64,000 bases of DNA from Yersinia canariae (lineage in GTDB: Bacteria > Pseudomonadota > Gammaproteobacteria > Enterobacterales > Enterobacteriaceae): assembly GCF_009831415.1 (NCBI RefSeq), contig NZ_CP043727.1, positions 1,116,001 to 1,180,000 on the forward strand, given 5' to 3'. The position numbers and the translations under genes are program-made. The notes beneath the pieces are model-generated. The model had not been told where the DNA came from. It did no database searches and saw only the letters and a list, made by a program, of their open reading frames with translations. Shown in pieces: positions 21,737-31,268 of this stretch. Within the stretch, counting starts at the first letter, position 1. Each line of letters starts with the position of its first letter.

Positions 21737-23098
21737 GTGAGCGCATTTATTAATTCACTGGAAAGGGCCATATTGCCCTTCGCCATTAAAATTGGCAAAC
21801 AGCAACATATTAATGCTATCAAAAATGGGTTTATCCGTTTGATGCCGTTAACCCTAACAGGGGCCATGTTTGTCCTTATAAATAACGTTTTCTTAAGCTT
21901 TGGTGAAGGGTCATTCTTTTTCTCTATGGGTATCCGTTTGGATGCGGATACCATCACCACGCTCAATGGTTTTAAAGCAATAGGTGGCAATGTTTATAAC
22001 GGTACCCTTGGAATCATGTCGTTAATGACGCCATTCTTTATCAGTATGGCCTTGGCTGAAGAGAAAAGAGTCGATCCTCTGGCTTCGGCACTGTTGGCGA
22101 TTGCTGCCTTTATGACCGTGACCCCATACAGTGTGGGCGATGCTTATGCGGTGGGTGCTAACTGGTTGGGCGGCGCGAATATTATTTCCGGTATTATCAT
22201 CGGCTTGGTGGTTGCAGAGGTGTTCGCTTTCATCGTGCGCCGCAACTGGGTTATCCGTCTACCTGATAGTGTGCCGACTTCAGTTTCTCGTTCTTTCTCT
22301 GCATTGATTCCTGGTTTTATCATCCTCTCTTTCATGGGCGTGATTGCTTATGCCCTTGGGTTGCATGGCACCAACTTCCACCAGATCATTATGGACACCA
22401 TTTCAGCTCCGTTATCTAAAATGGGCAGTGTTGTGGGTTGGGTGTATGTGATGTGTTCCTCACTGCTGTGGTTCTTCGGGATACACGGCGCGATGGCATT
22501 ATCTGCGCTGGAAAGTGGCATTATGATGCCGTTTGCGTTGGAAAACGTGGCAACTTATACCCAATATGGCTCAGTTGCTGCGGCATTGGCTGCTGGCAAA
22601 GAATTCCATATGTGGGCTAAACCTTTTGTTGATTCTTATATCTTCCTCGGCGGCACTGGGGCAACACTTGGTCTGGTTATTGCTATCTTTATTGGTTCCC
22701 GCCGTGAAGATTATCGTCAGGTGGCAAAACTGGGGGCACCGGCAAGTATTTTCCAAATTAACGAACCGATTCTGTTTGGTTTACCGGTTATTATGAACCC
22801 GCTGTTCTTCATTCCGTTTATTCTGGTTCAACCGGTATTAGCCATCATCACTTCCATTGCGTATTACACCGGTTTTATTCCGCCAATTACCAATATTGCT
22901 CCGTGGACAATGCCTGTCGGGTTGGGGGCTTTCTTTAACACCAACGGCAGTATCGCTGCAATGCTATTAAGTTTGTTCAACCTCGGCATTGCAACAATGA
23001 TTTATCTGCCGTTTGTGATTATTGCCAATAAAGCACAAAACGAAATAGATCGTGAAGTTCAAAGCGAAGAAGAAATAGCTGATAGCTTGAAATTCTAA
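21737..23098 (+). CDS. chbC: PTS beta-diglucoside EIIC permease
   Basis: A 453-aa membrane permease of the cellobiose/chitobiose EIIC class with about ten hydrophobic segments. Family motifs are [19 protein letters not shown] near residue 30 and [21 protein letters not shown] around 345-365, which contributes to sugar binding and phosphorylation. Start is GTG with GGGGAG upstream, 10 bases after chbB. Transports and phosphorylates a beta-diglucoside; substrate (N,N'-diacetylchitobiose or cellobiose) cannot be decided from sequence alone. Confidence 0.93.
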   Translation: MSAFINSLERAILPFAIKIGKQQHINAIKNGFIRLMPLTLTGAMFVLINNVFLSFGEGSFFFSMGIRLDADTITTLNGFKAIGGNVYNGTLGIMSLMTPFFISMALAEEKRVDPLASALLAIAAFMTVTPYSVGDAYAVGANWLGGANIISGIIIGLVVAEVFAFIVRRNWVIRLPDSVPTSVSRSFSALIPGFIILSFMGVIAYALGLHGTNFHQIIMDTISAPLSKMGSVVGWVYVMCSSLLWFFGIHGAMALSALESGIMMPFALENVATYTQYGSVAAALAAGKEFHMWAKPFVDSYIFLGGTGATLGLVIAIFIGSRREDYRQVAKLGAPASIFQINEPILFGLPVIMNPLFFIPFILVQPVLAIITSIAYYTGFIPPITNIAPWTMPVGLGAFFNTNGSIAAMLLSLFNLGIATMIYLPFVIIANKAQNEIDREVQSEEEIADSLKF

Positions 23099-23136
23099 TT
23101 GTAAAACCCATTTAACGTACGAGGTTGGAGGCTGGA

Positions 23137-24522
23137 ATGAAATATCAATTTCCCGAGAGTTTTTGGTGGGGTAGTGCCACTTCTGCAACCCAATCTGAAG
23201 GGGCGTCATTGCAGGATGGTAAGAGCCAAAATATTTTCGATTATTGGTATGATATTGCTCCAGAACGTTTTCATGGTCAAATTGGCCCGGAAAACACCTC
23301 CACCTTTTACGATAATTATCAGCAGGACATTTTGCTGTTAAAAGCATTAGGACATAATACTTTCAGGACATCGATTTCATGGTCGAGACTGATTCCAAGT
23401 GGTGACGGTGAGCTTAACCCTAAAGCCGTCACCTTTTATAACGCGGTAATTGATTCTTTATTAGCGAATGGCATCACACCGTTTATCAACCTCTACCATT
23501 TTGATATGCCACTGTGTATGCAAGAGAAAGGGGGGTGGGAAAGCCGCGCGGTAGTGGATGCTTATGCTCGCTATGCCAAAATCTGTTTTACCCTGTTTGG
23601 TGACCGGGTAAAACACTGGTTTACCTTTAACGAGCCAGTTGTGCCGGTCGAAGCGGGCTACCTGAGTGACTTACATTATCCTTGTGTGGTGGATTTTAGC
23701 CGCGCGGTGACCGTGGCCTACCATAGTGTACTAGCGCACGCCAAAGCCGTTGAAAAATATCGAGAACTAATGCTGGGCGGCGATATTGGCATCATTTTGA
23801 ATCTCACCCCGACGTATCCTCGCTCTGACAGTATTGCTGACAAATCGGCCGCTAACTGCGCAGATTTGCTACTTAACCGCAGCTTTCTTGACCCTGTCAC
23901 GAAAGGTGTTTATCCGGATGAGTTGATAGCATTGCTGCGCGAGCACGATTTGTTACCACATATTGAATCTGGTGACTGCCAGCTTATTGCCAATGGCATT
24001 GTCGATTTATTAGGGGTTAACTATTACCAGCCAAGAAGAGTTAAGGCGAAAGATATTCCAACCCCTCGGGGGCAGGTGAAAACGCCGGAAGACTTGTTTA
24101 GTTTCTATGAGATGCCAGGGCGGAAAGTGAACCCACATCGTGGCTGGGAAATTTATGAAAAAGGCCTGTATGACATCCTGACAGACCTGAAACAGAATTA
24201 TGGCAATATCCCATGTTATATCTCTGAAAATGGCATGGGTGTTGAGGGGGAAGAGCAATTTATTACCCCGTCAGGTCAGGTTGATGATGAATATCGCATT
24301 GAGTTTATTCGCGAGCACTTAAAATGGTTACATCGTGCGTTACAAGAGGGCAGTAATTGCAAAGGTTACCACCTGTGGACGTTTATTGATTGCTGGTCTT
24401 GGCTCAATGCTTATAAAAACCGCTATGGATTAGTACGGTTGAATATCGTGGATCAGTCGCGGATGATAAAGAAAAGTGGTTATTGGTTTGCAGATGTCGC
24501 AAGGCAAAACGGCTTTAATTAA
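23137..24522 (+). CDS. 6-phospho-beta-glucosidase, GH1 family
   Basis: Glycoside hydrolase family 1 enzyme of 461 aa. The N-terminal signature FPESFWWGSATSATQSEG, the acid/base motif TFNEPVVP (about residues 165-172) and the nucleophile motif YISENGMGV (about 363-371) are all visible. It should cleave the phosphorylated disaccharide made by the PTS. E. coli places a GH4 enzyme (ChbF) in this operon, so the family has been exchanged here, which argues for beta-glucosides such as cellobiose as substrates. Start at 23137 with GGAGG upstream rather than the TTG at 23125. Confidence 0.9.
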   Translation: MKYQFPESFWWGSATSATQSEGASLQDGKSQNIFDYWYDIAPERFHGQIGPENTSTFYDNYQQDILLLKALGHNTFRTSISWSRLIPSGDGELNPKAVTFYNAVIDSLLANGITPFINLYHFDMPLCMQEKGGWESRAVVDAYARYAKICFTLFGDRVKHWFTFNEPVVPVEAGYLSDLHYPCVVDFSRAVTVAYHSVLAHAKAVEKYRELMLGGDIGIILNLTPTYPRSDSIADKSAANCADLLLNRSFLDPVTKGVYPDELIALLREHDLLPHIESGDCQLIANGIVDLLGVNYYQPRRVKAKDIPTPRGQVKTPEDLFSFYEMPGRKVNPHRGWEIYEKGLYDILTDLKQNYGNIPCYISENGMGVEGEEQFITPSGQVDDEYRIEFIREHLKWLHRALQEGSNCKGYHLWTFIDCWSWLNAYKNRYGLVRLNIVDQSRMIKKSGYWFADVARQNGFN

Positions 24523-24550
24523 CAGTATTAATTTACGGAGTAACAACAGT

Positions 24551-24898
24551 ATGTTTGATTTAGACAAAATCGTTGATGAAGCGCAACCTACTGATGAACT
24601 AGAAGATGTGGTCATGGGGTTAATTATTAACGCCGGTCAGGCGCGGAGTTTGGCCTATAAAGCGTTGAAACATGCCAAAACAGGTGATTTTGCCCAAGCA
24701 GAAGAGCTGATGGCGCAATCTCGTGCAGCATTGAATGAGGCGCATCTGGTACAGACTCGGCTTATTGAAACTGACCAAGGTGAGGGGAAAACCCGTGTCA
24801 CTCTAGTATTGGTACATGCTCAGGATCATTTGATGAATGCAATGTTAGCCCGAGAATTAATTGCAGAGCTGATTGAATTACATCAAAAGCTCAGCTGA
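24551..24898 (+). CDS. chbA: PTS beta-diglucoside EIIA component
   Basis: A 115-aa trimeric EIIA of the lactose/cellobiose class. The ATG at 24551 ([12 protein letters not shown]) is preceded by GGAG; the longer frame from 24476 overlaps the GH1 gene. Signature elements are [21 protein letters not shown] and [19 protein letters not shown], where the His of AQDHLM is the family phosphorylation/metal region (active His of the VHAQDH loop). Third PTS component of the operon. Confidence 0.93.
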   Translation: MFDLDKIVDEAQPTDELEDVVMGLIINAGQARSLAYKALKHAKTGDFAQAEELMAQSRAALNEAHLVQTRLIETDQGEGKTRVTLVLVHAQDHLMNAMLARELIAELIELHQKLS

Positions 24899-24948
24899 TC
24901 CACACCAATCTATCCGTTGTTTTAAATAAGAGAGTGAAGGTAAATAAG

Positions 24949-25779
24949 ATGGAAGTCAGATTAGTACGTGAAAAAGACTTTTTTAACGGAAAAGAATTCC
25001 ATCTGTTTATTTATAACAAAACGGAGAGTGCGACTGGTTTACATCAGCACGATTACTATGAATATACACTGATATTAACCGGTATGTGTTATCAGGAAAT
25101 CAATGGCAAGCGTGTCTTTTTAGAACGCGGTGATTTCGTTTTTATCCCCATGGGCTCCCATCATCAAAGTTTTTACGACTTTGGTGCCACGCGAATTTTA
25201 AATGTGGGGATCAGAAAGTCTTTCTTTGAAGAGCATTATTTTCATCTGCTCTCCAGACCTATTGTTGCCTCGCAAGCCTACCGCCTGAAAGGTGATTTTC
25301 TTTCTTATATTGAATCAGCTATTTCTACACCGCACTTTAGGGAAGACGAGTTGACAGAATTGGTCGAGTTACTGACCTTTTATGTCACTAACCGCATCAG
25401 TCATTATAAAGAGACTGAGGTCAATGACGATATTCCGCTATGGCTAAAAACCAGCATCGACAAAATGCACGATAAATCGATGTTTGGTGAAAAAGCGCTG
25501 GTGAATATGATTCAACTTTCGGGCAAAACTCAAGAGTATCTGACTCGTGCAACCCGGCGTTATTACCAGAAAACACCGATGCAAATTATTAATGAAATTA
25601 GAATCAATTTTGCCAAAACGCAGCTTGAGGTGACGAATTATTTTGTCTCGGACATTGCCTTTGAAGCGGGATACAGCGATACCACGTTATTTATCAAAAA
25701 CTTCAAGAAATTGACCTCTTTTACGCCAGGAAATTATCGTAAGAAATTCAATTGCGTCAGAGAGGGTTTATCCGATTAG
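24949..25779 (+). CDS. chbR: AraC-family regulator ChbR
   Basis: A 276-aa regulator with an N-terminal cupin-like sensor domain ([14 protein letters not shown] around residues 28-41, [13 protein letters not shown] around 61-73) and a C-terminal AraC double helix-turn-helix ([27 protein letters not shown] in the last 50 residues). In E. coli ChbR represses without inducer and activates with CRP when phosphorylated sugar is present. Start at ATG 24949 behind GTGAAGG. Confidence 0.9.
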   Translation: MEVRLVREKDFFNGKEFHLFIYNKTESATGLHQHDYYEYTLILTGMCYQEINGKRVFLERGDFVFIPMGSHHQSFYDFGATRILNVGIRKSFFEEHYFHLLSRPIVASQAYRLKGDFLSYIESAISTPHFREDELTELVELLTFYVTNRISHYKETEVNDDIPLWLKTSIDKMHDKSMFGEKALVNMIQLSGKTQEYLTRATRRYYQKTPMQIINEIRINFAKTQLEVTNYFVSDIAFEAGYSDTTLFIKNFKKLTSFTPGNYRKKFNCVREGLSD

Positions 25780-25827
25780 TCTCCGGTCAGATAATTGCTA
25801 CCGGAATAGACCCACAAGGCACGCTCA

Positions 25828-26589
25828 ATGGAAAAGTTACTTATTGTTAATGCAGATGATTTTGGTCTATGCAAAGGTCAAAGTTACGGGATCATTGAAG
25901 CATTTCGGCATGGTATTGTCTCATCAACTACAGCGATGATAAATTGCGCGGATATTTATCATGCCGCAGAACTCAGCACGCAGAACCCATTGTTGCCAGT
26001 GGGTATGCACTTTGTTCTAACTTATGGCCGGCCTTTAACGGCTATGCCGTCTTTGGTTGATGCAGAGGGAGAACTGGGTAAATGGCTATGGGAGCGGGCC
26101 GAAACGGGTGAATTAAATCTGGATGAAATTGTCCAAGAGCTGGTCGCGCAGTTTGATAAATTTATCGCTGTTTTTGGCCGTCCCCCCACGCATATTGATA
26201 GCCATCACCATGTCCATATGTTGCCTCAGATTTATCCGCTGATTGAATCTTTTGCCCACGAAAAGTCACTGCCATTACGTATTGATCGCCATGCGGTGCA
26301 ACAGCAAAAGATTGTGCTTAACAACCCCCGCAGCACTGAATGGTTTGATGCTGGTTTTTATGGCAAAGATTTGACGGAACAGTCATTTTTGCAACTGTTG
26401 GACGTCGCTGACGAGAATGCGATTAATTCTGTTGAGGTGATGTGCCACCCAGCGTTTATCGACAAAATTCTGATGGCTAGCAGTTATTGCTACCAACGAC
26501 TAACTGAGCTGGAAGTCCTAACCTCCCCGATTTTAAAACAAATTATTGCCGATCGTGGTTACCGTTTGGGATCGTATCTCGATTGTTGA
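25828..26589 (+). CDS. chbG: Chitooligosaccharide deacetylase ChbG (YdjC family)
   Basis: A 253-aa YdjC-fold deacetylase. Metal and catalytic motifs are [10 protein letters not shown] (residues 8-17, the DD pair) and [12 protein letters not shown] (around 125-136). In E. coli ChbG removes one acetyl group from chitobiose-6-phosphate, needed for induction through ChbR. Its presence points to chitobiose as a possible substrate although the hydrolase is GH1. Last gene of the operon. Confidence 0.9.
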   Translation: MEKLLIVNADDFGLCKGQSYGIIEAFRHGIVSSTTAMINCADIYHAAELSTQNPLLPVGMHFVLTYGRPLTAMPSLVDAEGELGKWLWERAETGELNLDEIVQELVAQFDKFIAVFGRPPTHIDSHHHVHMLPQIYPLIESFAHEKSLPLRIDRHAVQQQKIVLNNPRSTEWFDAGFYGKDLTEQSFLQLLDVADENAINSVEVMCHPAFIDKILMASSYCYQRLTELEVLTSPILKQIIADRGYRLGSYLDC

Positions 26590-26814
26590 ATTTCAGTTCA
26601 TGCGCTTATCGGTTAAATTATTAAGTCATGAGATTGCTTACGGATAATTGCTATGGGTATTTCACTTTATGATTAAGTCATAACAAATGACAATAAGTGT
26701 AAATACTCCGTTTTAGTTGACCGTTATAGTAGTCCGCTTCCTTTGGTTTGGCTGATTCGATCCCCTTAACGGCAAGAGGTTTTGTTTGCCTTGCCATTGC
26801 CGAGTTTCCAAAAT

Positions 26815-26858
26815 TTTAGGCACCTCATAAACAATAATGCTTTACGAGGTGCCTAAAA
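26815..26858. repeat. Long inverted repeat downstream of chbG
   Basis: The arms TTTTAGGCACCTC and GAGGTGCCTAAAA are perfect and extend with one mismatch to about 18 bp around a short loop. It is more stable than needed for a terminator and lacks a strong T run on the + strand. It may terminate chb transcription or be a small mobile hairpin. Confidence 0.5.
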
Positions 26859-26910
26859 GGTTTGGATTTAATTAGTTGGCTTCAGATTTCGCGGGACAAA
26901 TTGAAGTCAC

Positions 26911-26929
26911 AAAAAAGCCCGCAGGGCTT
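26911..26929 (-). terminator. Terminator at satellite left flank (ssrA-type)
   Basis: On the minus strand AAGCCC-TGC-GGGCTT is followed by TTTTTT. It resembles the terminator just downstream of ssrA at 37422, as expected if the satellite has separated ssrA from its original terminator. Confidence 0.7.
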
Positions 26930-26970
26930 CTAGGACTTCGTTGGATGGTTCTGGTAACCATCAACCAAGA

Positions 26971-26985
26971 ATTTGGTGCTGGGGG
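26971..26985. other. Candidate left attachment site (ssrA 3'-end remnant)
   Basis: On the minus strand the sequence CCCCCAGC-ACCAAAT matches the ssrA 3' end CCCCCAGCTCCACCAAAT except for a 3-base deletion. Flanking text (CTGGTAA upstream and a GCCCGC terminator) also parallels the ssrA side. Integration by tyrosine recombinases normally leaves exact repeats, so the copy must have decayed or belongs to an earlier event. Confidence 0.5.
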
Positions 26986-27171
26986 ACGCTGAATAGATTA
27001 ATCAATCTATTGTTTTTATTGGTAAAAATTGAATTCAACTTTGTTTCGTATACCTAAGCGTATACCAATTACTTGAAGTCATGGGTTTTGTTGGTCATTT
27101 CCGAGCAAATAAGAAATGCGATTTGATATTGGTCTTTTACATGCCTGTTTGCGAAAAAAAAGATTTATAGA

Positions 27172-27280
27172 AAAACTGTTCACACTGTTCACTTTTGAAT
27201 TTAATCATTTAAATACAATAGATTAAGTGGTGATGAGTTAGTGACGAGTTTATCCTAACTAGTCACTTGCTGTGAACAGT
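27172..27280. other. Satellite replication origin (P4 ori-like iterons)
   Basis: Three copies of GTGAACAGT, the P4 alpha type I iteron core: minus strand at 27175-27183 and 27184-27192, plus strand at 27272-27280. The intervening DNA is AT-rich. It lies downstream of the alpha gene, as in P4. Confidence 0.65.
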
Positions 27281-27293
27281 CGGCCATTGAATA

Positions 27294-27317
27294 CAAAAAC
27301 ACCGGCCTAGGCCGGTG
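27294..27317 (-). terminator. Terminator of the satellite alpha operon
   Basis: A perfect 18-bp palindrome CACCGGCCTAGGCCGGTG at 27300-27317, followed on the minus strand by TTTTTG. A second imperfect hairpin (AACAGCAT / ATGCTGTT, 27492-27530) sits just past the alpha stop codon. The 200 bases between hold no gene I can support. Confidence 0.7.
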
Positions 27318-27533
27318 TGATTGTTTTGAGGTGCCAAGAGTTGTGGGGCAGAATTGGGGATAAAAGAAAGGCCTGCAAGCAGGCCCGAGTACACACTGAT
27401 ACATTGCTCCCCGGTGTTGGATGTATGAGGTTTGTACAACGCAACTATAAGCGTCGTAACTGATAGCGTCCAATGGGTTAGGCAGATCAATAACAGCATA
27501 TTGATCGGTAGAAACGATCGTGATGCTGTTTAT

Positions 27534-29867
27534 TCAATATGCCTCACATTTAGGCAGCCAGTCGGCTTCGCAGTCTTCACTTAATATCAGATTGGTTTGC
27601 ATCCCCTGATTGGTCTTACGTTTCAACAAGGCTATTTCATATTCGCTCAAGGTCTGTGGCACAGCGCGCCCGAATGCGGTCAGGCTCATTGGCCGTTGAT
27701 GGCCGCGCGCCTCCATAAATGACAGGTAAGCGTGATACAGGTATTTACGCGGGTTGGCCGGGATAATATTAGCATTCCCCATATACAGGCCATTGGGCGC
27801 ATTAACCGCCAGCAGATAACCACAAAAATCAACCAGCGGGTCAGCACCGCGTTTAATTTCCAGTGCTTCATCCGAGTTCTGCTGTGCTTCGAGTAACACA
27901 CGTGCTTCATTGGGAACGGTAAAACGTTGCATCAGGTGGCGCACAATCACCGCCAGCTCACCGGTAATTTTCGCCAGTAATAGCGGATCGCGCTCATTGG
28001 CCGGGATAACTTCCGGGAACGGCAGGATAACCCGGCGACGGGAGACGCCGCCGCTGCGGTCACTGAACTGCATCGGGTTATTATTGACGGCCAGAATCAC
28101 CGCCGGAATATGAGTGGAATAGGCATCACGGTATTTTGGGTCTATGGCGACAGCATCACCGCCAGTGATGGCTTTAATACCCGCACCGTCACCGCTCCAG
28201 CGCTCTTGGTCTGGCAGGATAATCAGAGAGAAGCCCACCACAGAAGCACGTTCCCGCGATGACTCCAGCGTATCGATAGTAGCTGAGGTGGTATTGTCTT
28301 TACCGGCCAGCAAGCTGGCAATGGAGGCCATCACGCTTTTACCACTGCCGCCCGGCCCGGTTACTTCGAGGAACAGTTGCCAGTCATAGCGGTTCGCCAA
28401 CACCATATAAAGCGCCGCGAGAATACGCGCCTGTTTCTCGTGTTGTTGCCCGGCGGCCCGCGTTAACCAGCGCCAAAAGTGCGGGGCATGGTCAGACAGA
28501 TTTTCCCCGGCTTTGGGCGGGGTGTAATCGACACTGTTTACCGTGCGTAGCCAGTGCGTTTTCTGGTGTGCGCTGAACTGGCCGGTAGTGGTATCAAATA
28601 CCCCGTTACGAAAACCTATCAAGTGCCGAGCGGGTGTTCCCATTTGTGGCACCATCAGCTTGAGCGTATCGAGTACGCTGTTTATCCCGGATGCTGAGAA
28701 CGGGGCGCGGATTTTATGGAACAAGGCGGCAATTTCCCGGCTGAGTACCCGATACGGCAGCACCTGCCACGCCCCGTTCTCATAACGGCACAGGTCTTCA
28801 CCCACCTGTGGCACGGCCAACAAGTGTTGATAGTGCTCTGCTAATAGTTCGGCCTTTTCACTGGCGCTCATGGCTTTCAGGTCGGCATCACTGAGCGTAT
28901 CGAACGGGCTAGGCTGTTGCGGCTGATTGAATGCCTGTAACTGGGTCAGGGTAGCCAGTTTGCCTTGCTGCTGATAAACGTCGTTCCAGTCACCGACAAC
29001 CGGCGGCAACGCCAGCTTACCGCCGCTCATTTGGGCGGCCTCGGTTGCGCGGGTCTGGCCGGTGCCGTTCTCGTCATTATCGGCGGCCAGCAATAGCAGT
29101 GCATCCGGGTAGTGAGTCCGCAACTGTTGCGCCAGCGCGGGCAGATTGTTCGCACTGAGCGCAACACACACACTTTCCCCGGTCAGGTGATGCACCGTTA
29201 GGCCGGTAGCATAGCCCTCGGTCAGCCAGATAACGGTATTATCCTGTCCGGCTAAGAAATGACAGGCGGCTTTCACCTGTCCTCCGGCCAGTGTGCGCTT
29301 GTCACCGTTGGCGTTAATCAACTGGATGTTGACTACCTCACCGGTGTTGTCGGTCAGGGGGAATAACAGGTCGCCGGGTTGATAGGTAATACCGCCCACA
29401 TGCAACGATTGACCGTGTAATGTCAGCGTCTCCAACTCCGGCCAGCCTTTGGCGGTCAGATAGGCATTCTCGGCCAGTGATTGGGCGACAGTCAGTAACT
29501 GTCTGGCCTGTTCTGCGGCCCGCTGCCGTGCCTGCGCTTTCTCCTGCGCTTCCTGCCCGGCATTGTGTGCCGGTAATGGCTGGGATAGTGGTTCCCCTAA
29601 CACCTCGGCCACTTTGCAGGCGGCTTCCTTGGGAGTGACCGCCAGCACCTTTTCAACCAGATTCAGGCCATCACCGCCGCCGCACTGGTTACAAAACCAT
29701 GTGCCACGCCCTTGCAGGTTATCAAAGCGAAAACGGTCTTTACCGCCACACATTGGGCAGGGCTGCGCCCGACCGCCAGCGGTGATGTTAATACCGAGCG
29801 CGGGCAGCAATACCGGCCACTGGCCGGTGGCTGCATGTGAGGTGTGTGAAACGATTAATGTTGTCAT
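27534..29867 (-). CDS. P4 alpha-type primase-helicase
   Basis: A 777-aa replication protein. The N-terminal zinc-binding primase part has Cys37, Cys40, Cys59 and Cys62 (CPMC...CNQC). The TOPRIM part has Glu217 (WLTEGYATG) and Asp263/Asp265 (AADNDENGTG). The SF3 helicase has Walker A GPGGSGKS at 504-511, Walker B IILPDQE near 549-555 and a sensor Asn pair at 595-597. The C-terminus should bind the ori/crr iterons. It replicates the satellite without host primase. High GC compared with the cargo gene. Shine-Dalgarno GGAG upstream of ATG 29867. Confidence 0.93.
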   Translation of the reverse strand: MTTLIVSHTSHAATGQWPVLLPALGINITAGGRAQPCPMCGGKDRFRFDNLQGRGTWFCNQCGGGDGLNLVEKVLAVTPKEAACKVAEVLGEPLSQPLPAHNAGQEAQEKAQARQRAAEQARQLLTVAQSLAENAYLTAKGWPELETLTLHGQSLHVGGITYQPGDLLFPLTDNTGEVVNIQLINANGDKRTLAGGQVKAACHFLAGQDNTVIWLTEGYATGLTVHHLTGESVCVALSANNLPALAQQLRTHYPDALLLLAADNDENGTGQTRATEAAQMSGGKLALPPVVGDWNDVYQQQGKLATLTQLQAFNQPQQPSPFDTLSDADLKAMSASEKAELLAEHYQHLLAVPQVGEDLCRYENGAWQVLPYRVLSREIAALFHKIRAPFSASGINSVLDTLKLMVPQMGTPARHLIGFRNGVFDTTTGQFSAHQKTHWLRTVNSVDYTPPKAGENLSDHAPHFWRWLTRAAGQQHEKQARILAALYMVLANRYDWQLFLEVTGPGGSGKSVMASIASLLAGKDNTTSATIDTLESSRERASVVGFSLIILPDQERWSGDGAGIKAITGGDAVAIDPKYRDAYSTHIPAVILAVNNNPMQFSDRSGGVSRRRVILPFPEVIPANERDPLLLAKITGELAVIVRHLMQRFTVPNEARVLLEAQQNSDEALEIKRGADPLVDFCGYLLAVNAPNGLYMGNANIIPANPRKYLYHAYLSFMEARGHQRPMSLTAFGRAVPQTLSEYEIALLKRKTNQGMQTNLILSEDCEADWLPKCEAY

Positions 29868-29880
29868 TCTCTGTTTCTCC

Positions 29881-30222
29881 TCAGTGCAGGGTGGTTTGAC
29901 TGGTTGTGGTTATCTGCGCTTGGCACAGTTCATCCATCATTTTTTGCCCCAATACCGTCAGGCGCGGCGGAGCCAGCAGAATATCCGGCTGTACCATGTC
30001 ACTGAGCATGGTGCAGGCCATATCCATACCGGCCTCTGGCCCATGCCGGCGCACATAGTAGCCCTCAATATCCATCGCAATCGCCATTTGCAATTCATCC
30101 AGCGAGTAACCAAGGCGTACCCCGTGAGACACGCAGGTATCCAGATAGGCATGGGCTAACGCACGGCGATAAACAGCGGTACGGACTTCAACGGGCAAAC
30201 AGGATTGATTTAGGGTATTCAT
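29881..30222 (-). CDS. P4-like satellite small protein (113 aa), function unknown
   Basis: A 113-aa protein with a helical, acidic middle (LDELQMAIAMDIEGYYVRRHGPEAGMDM). I recognise it as one of the small proteins that often precede alpha in P4-like satellites, without known role. Its start overlaps the stop of the 87-aa gene (ATGA) and it ends 13 bases before alpha, so it belongs to the alpha transcript. Confidence 0.7.
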   Translation of the reverse strand: MNTLNQSCLPVEVRTAVYRRALAHAYLDTCVSHGVRLGYSLDELQMAIAMDIEGYYVRRHGPEAGMDMACTMLSDMVQPDILLAPPRLTVLGQKMMDELCQAQITTTSQTTLH

Positions 30223-30482
30223 GCGATAGGTGCCTCCATGCGGGATAAGATTTGTGATTCGCAGGTGTTCATTACCTGTCCGAGTTGGTCAGTCAGTAGC
30301 GCCACCATTGAGGCGAACGATTCAGGCGACGGTGGGGTAATGCCGTGCAACAGGCTGCTTTGCGTTTCCAGCATATCGAGGAATGTCACACCGACATTGT
30401 GTGCATGCTGGAGGCGTAAGAAATCGGCGTGAGGGATGCTGTACTGTGTATCACAGTCATAACGGGCGGCAAGGGTATTCAT
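30219..30482 (-). CDS. P4-like satellite small protein (87 aa), function unknown
   Basis: An 87-aa predicted helical protein (MNTLAARYDCDTQYSIPHADFLRL...). It overlaps the preceding Icd-like gene and the following 113-aa gene by 4 bases each (ATGA), a strong sign of translational coupling and of a real gene. Conserved position in P4-like elements; no function recognised. Confidence 0.65.
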   Translation of the reverse strand: MNTLAARYDCDTQYSIPHADFLRLQHAHNVGVTFLDMLETQSSLLHGITPPSPESFASMVALLTDQLGQVMNTCESQILSRMEAPIA

Positions 30483-31024
30483 GCGACTTCCCCCAGTGGC
30501 AGACGGCCAGCAAACGACAGGATGTAGTCACGGGTTAAACACAGGCGGGCATTCTTCTCACTGCTGGCGGTAGTACGCAGCATGCAGGGACGCGCCGTTA
30601 ATTCTGTACGGCGAACAGCAGCAAACAGATAGATAAATTGCGGGTATTGTGACGATAGGGTCGTAGCCATAATCATGGCCTCCTTTGTTAGCTGGTTACA
30701 GCTACCACTGGAGTTCCTACACTCATGGGTGGTAGCCCAGACGGGGGTAGGAATACCGGCAACAAAGGAAACCGGCCAGCCCGAAGGCTGCCCCGCCTGA
30801 GCCACCATTGCTTGATAGCGACAGCGGTGTAGAAACCACTGTGCAAAAAACTGGTAGGCCGAGGCCACGACATAAAAAAACACGCCTGGCGCGTGTTGTG
30901 TCGCCTTTGTTAAACACGGGTTCCTACGCCCGGCTGCCGATTTTGCGACAGCACGGCGACTATAACGCAAGGCCTGCAAAAAATGCAAGCCAGAGAAAAG
31001 CCCTTTTTGCGGGATGAATGTCAT
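30479..31024 (-). CDS. Host cell-division inhibitor Icd-like protein (start uncertain)
   Basis: The C-terminal 63 residues (MATTLSSQYPQFIYLFAAVRR...) match the Icd-like proteins of P4-type satellites. The frame is open to 31072, and I show the 180-aa version from ATG 31024. However, AAAGGAGG lies 8 bases before the ATG at 30670, so a 63-aa product may be the main one. The upstream part overlaps other open frames, one resembling the Ash proteins of P4 (around 30688-30873), as is usual in this region. Icd/Ash-type genes act in derepression or host division. Confidence 0.6.
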   Translation of the reverse strand: MTFIPQKGLFSGLHFLQALRYSRRAVAKSAAGRRNPCLTKATQHAPGVFFYVVASAYQFFAQWFLHRCRYQAMVAQAGQPSGWPVSFVAGIPTPVWATTHECRNSSGSCNQLTKEAMIMATTLSSQYPQFIYLFAAVRRTELTARPCMLRTTASSEKNARLCLTRDYILSFAGRLPLGEVA

Positions 31025-31028
31025 CGGT

Positions 31029-31268
31029 TTAACAATCAGTCTGAATATCAGGCTTGGGCTGAGTAGGAGCACGGGAGTAGAAATTGGCCTGTGCTGGCGT
31101 ACTCGGCGTATTGCCCGACATCACTTGCACCACGCCGTTTAGCTGGCTGCGGTACTTGGGTAAAGCAAGGCCGGGTTGTTGCTGTGCAATCTGAAACGCC
31201 TCAGCGATGTATTGCACGTCGCCCTCATTCAGAGTGAAAAATTGCTCGCCGATTTTTAGGGTGATCAT
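31029..31268 (-). CDS. P4-like satellite protein, 79 aa, function unknown
   Basis: A 79-aa protein (MITLKIGEQFFTLNEGDVQYIAEAFQ...), with a compact N-terminal part and a Pro/Thr-rich tail. Its ATG overlaps the alpA stop (ATGA). Often found directly after AlpA in P4-like elements. No function assigned. Confidence 0.65.
   Translation of the reverse strand: MITLKIGEQFFTLNEGDVQYIAEAFQIAQQQPGLALPKYRSQLNGVVQVMSGNTPSTPAQANFYSRAPTQPKPDIQTDC

Noticed and set aside
27255..27499. Two overlapping ORFs of 72-78 aa near the satellite ori
   Set aside because: Their frames run through the terminator palindrome and iterons; composition is not protein-like.
29563..30159. 198-aa plus-strand ORF opposite alpha
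   Set aside because: Long because of high GC; it is antisense to alpha and the 113-aa gene, both better supported.
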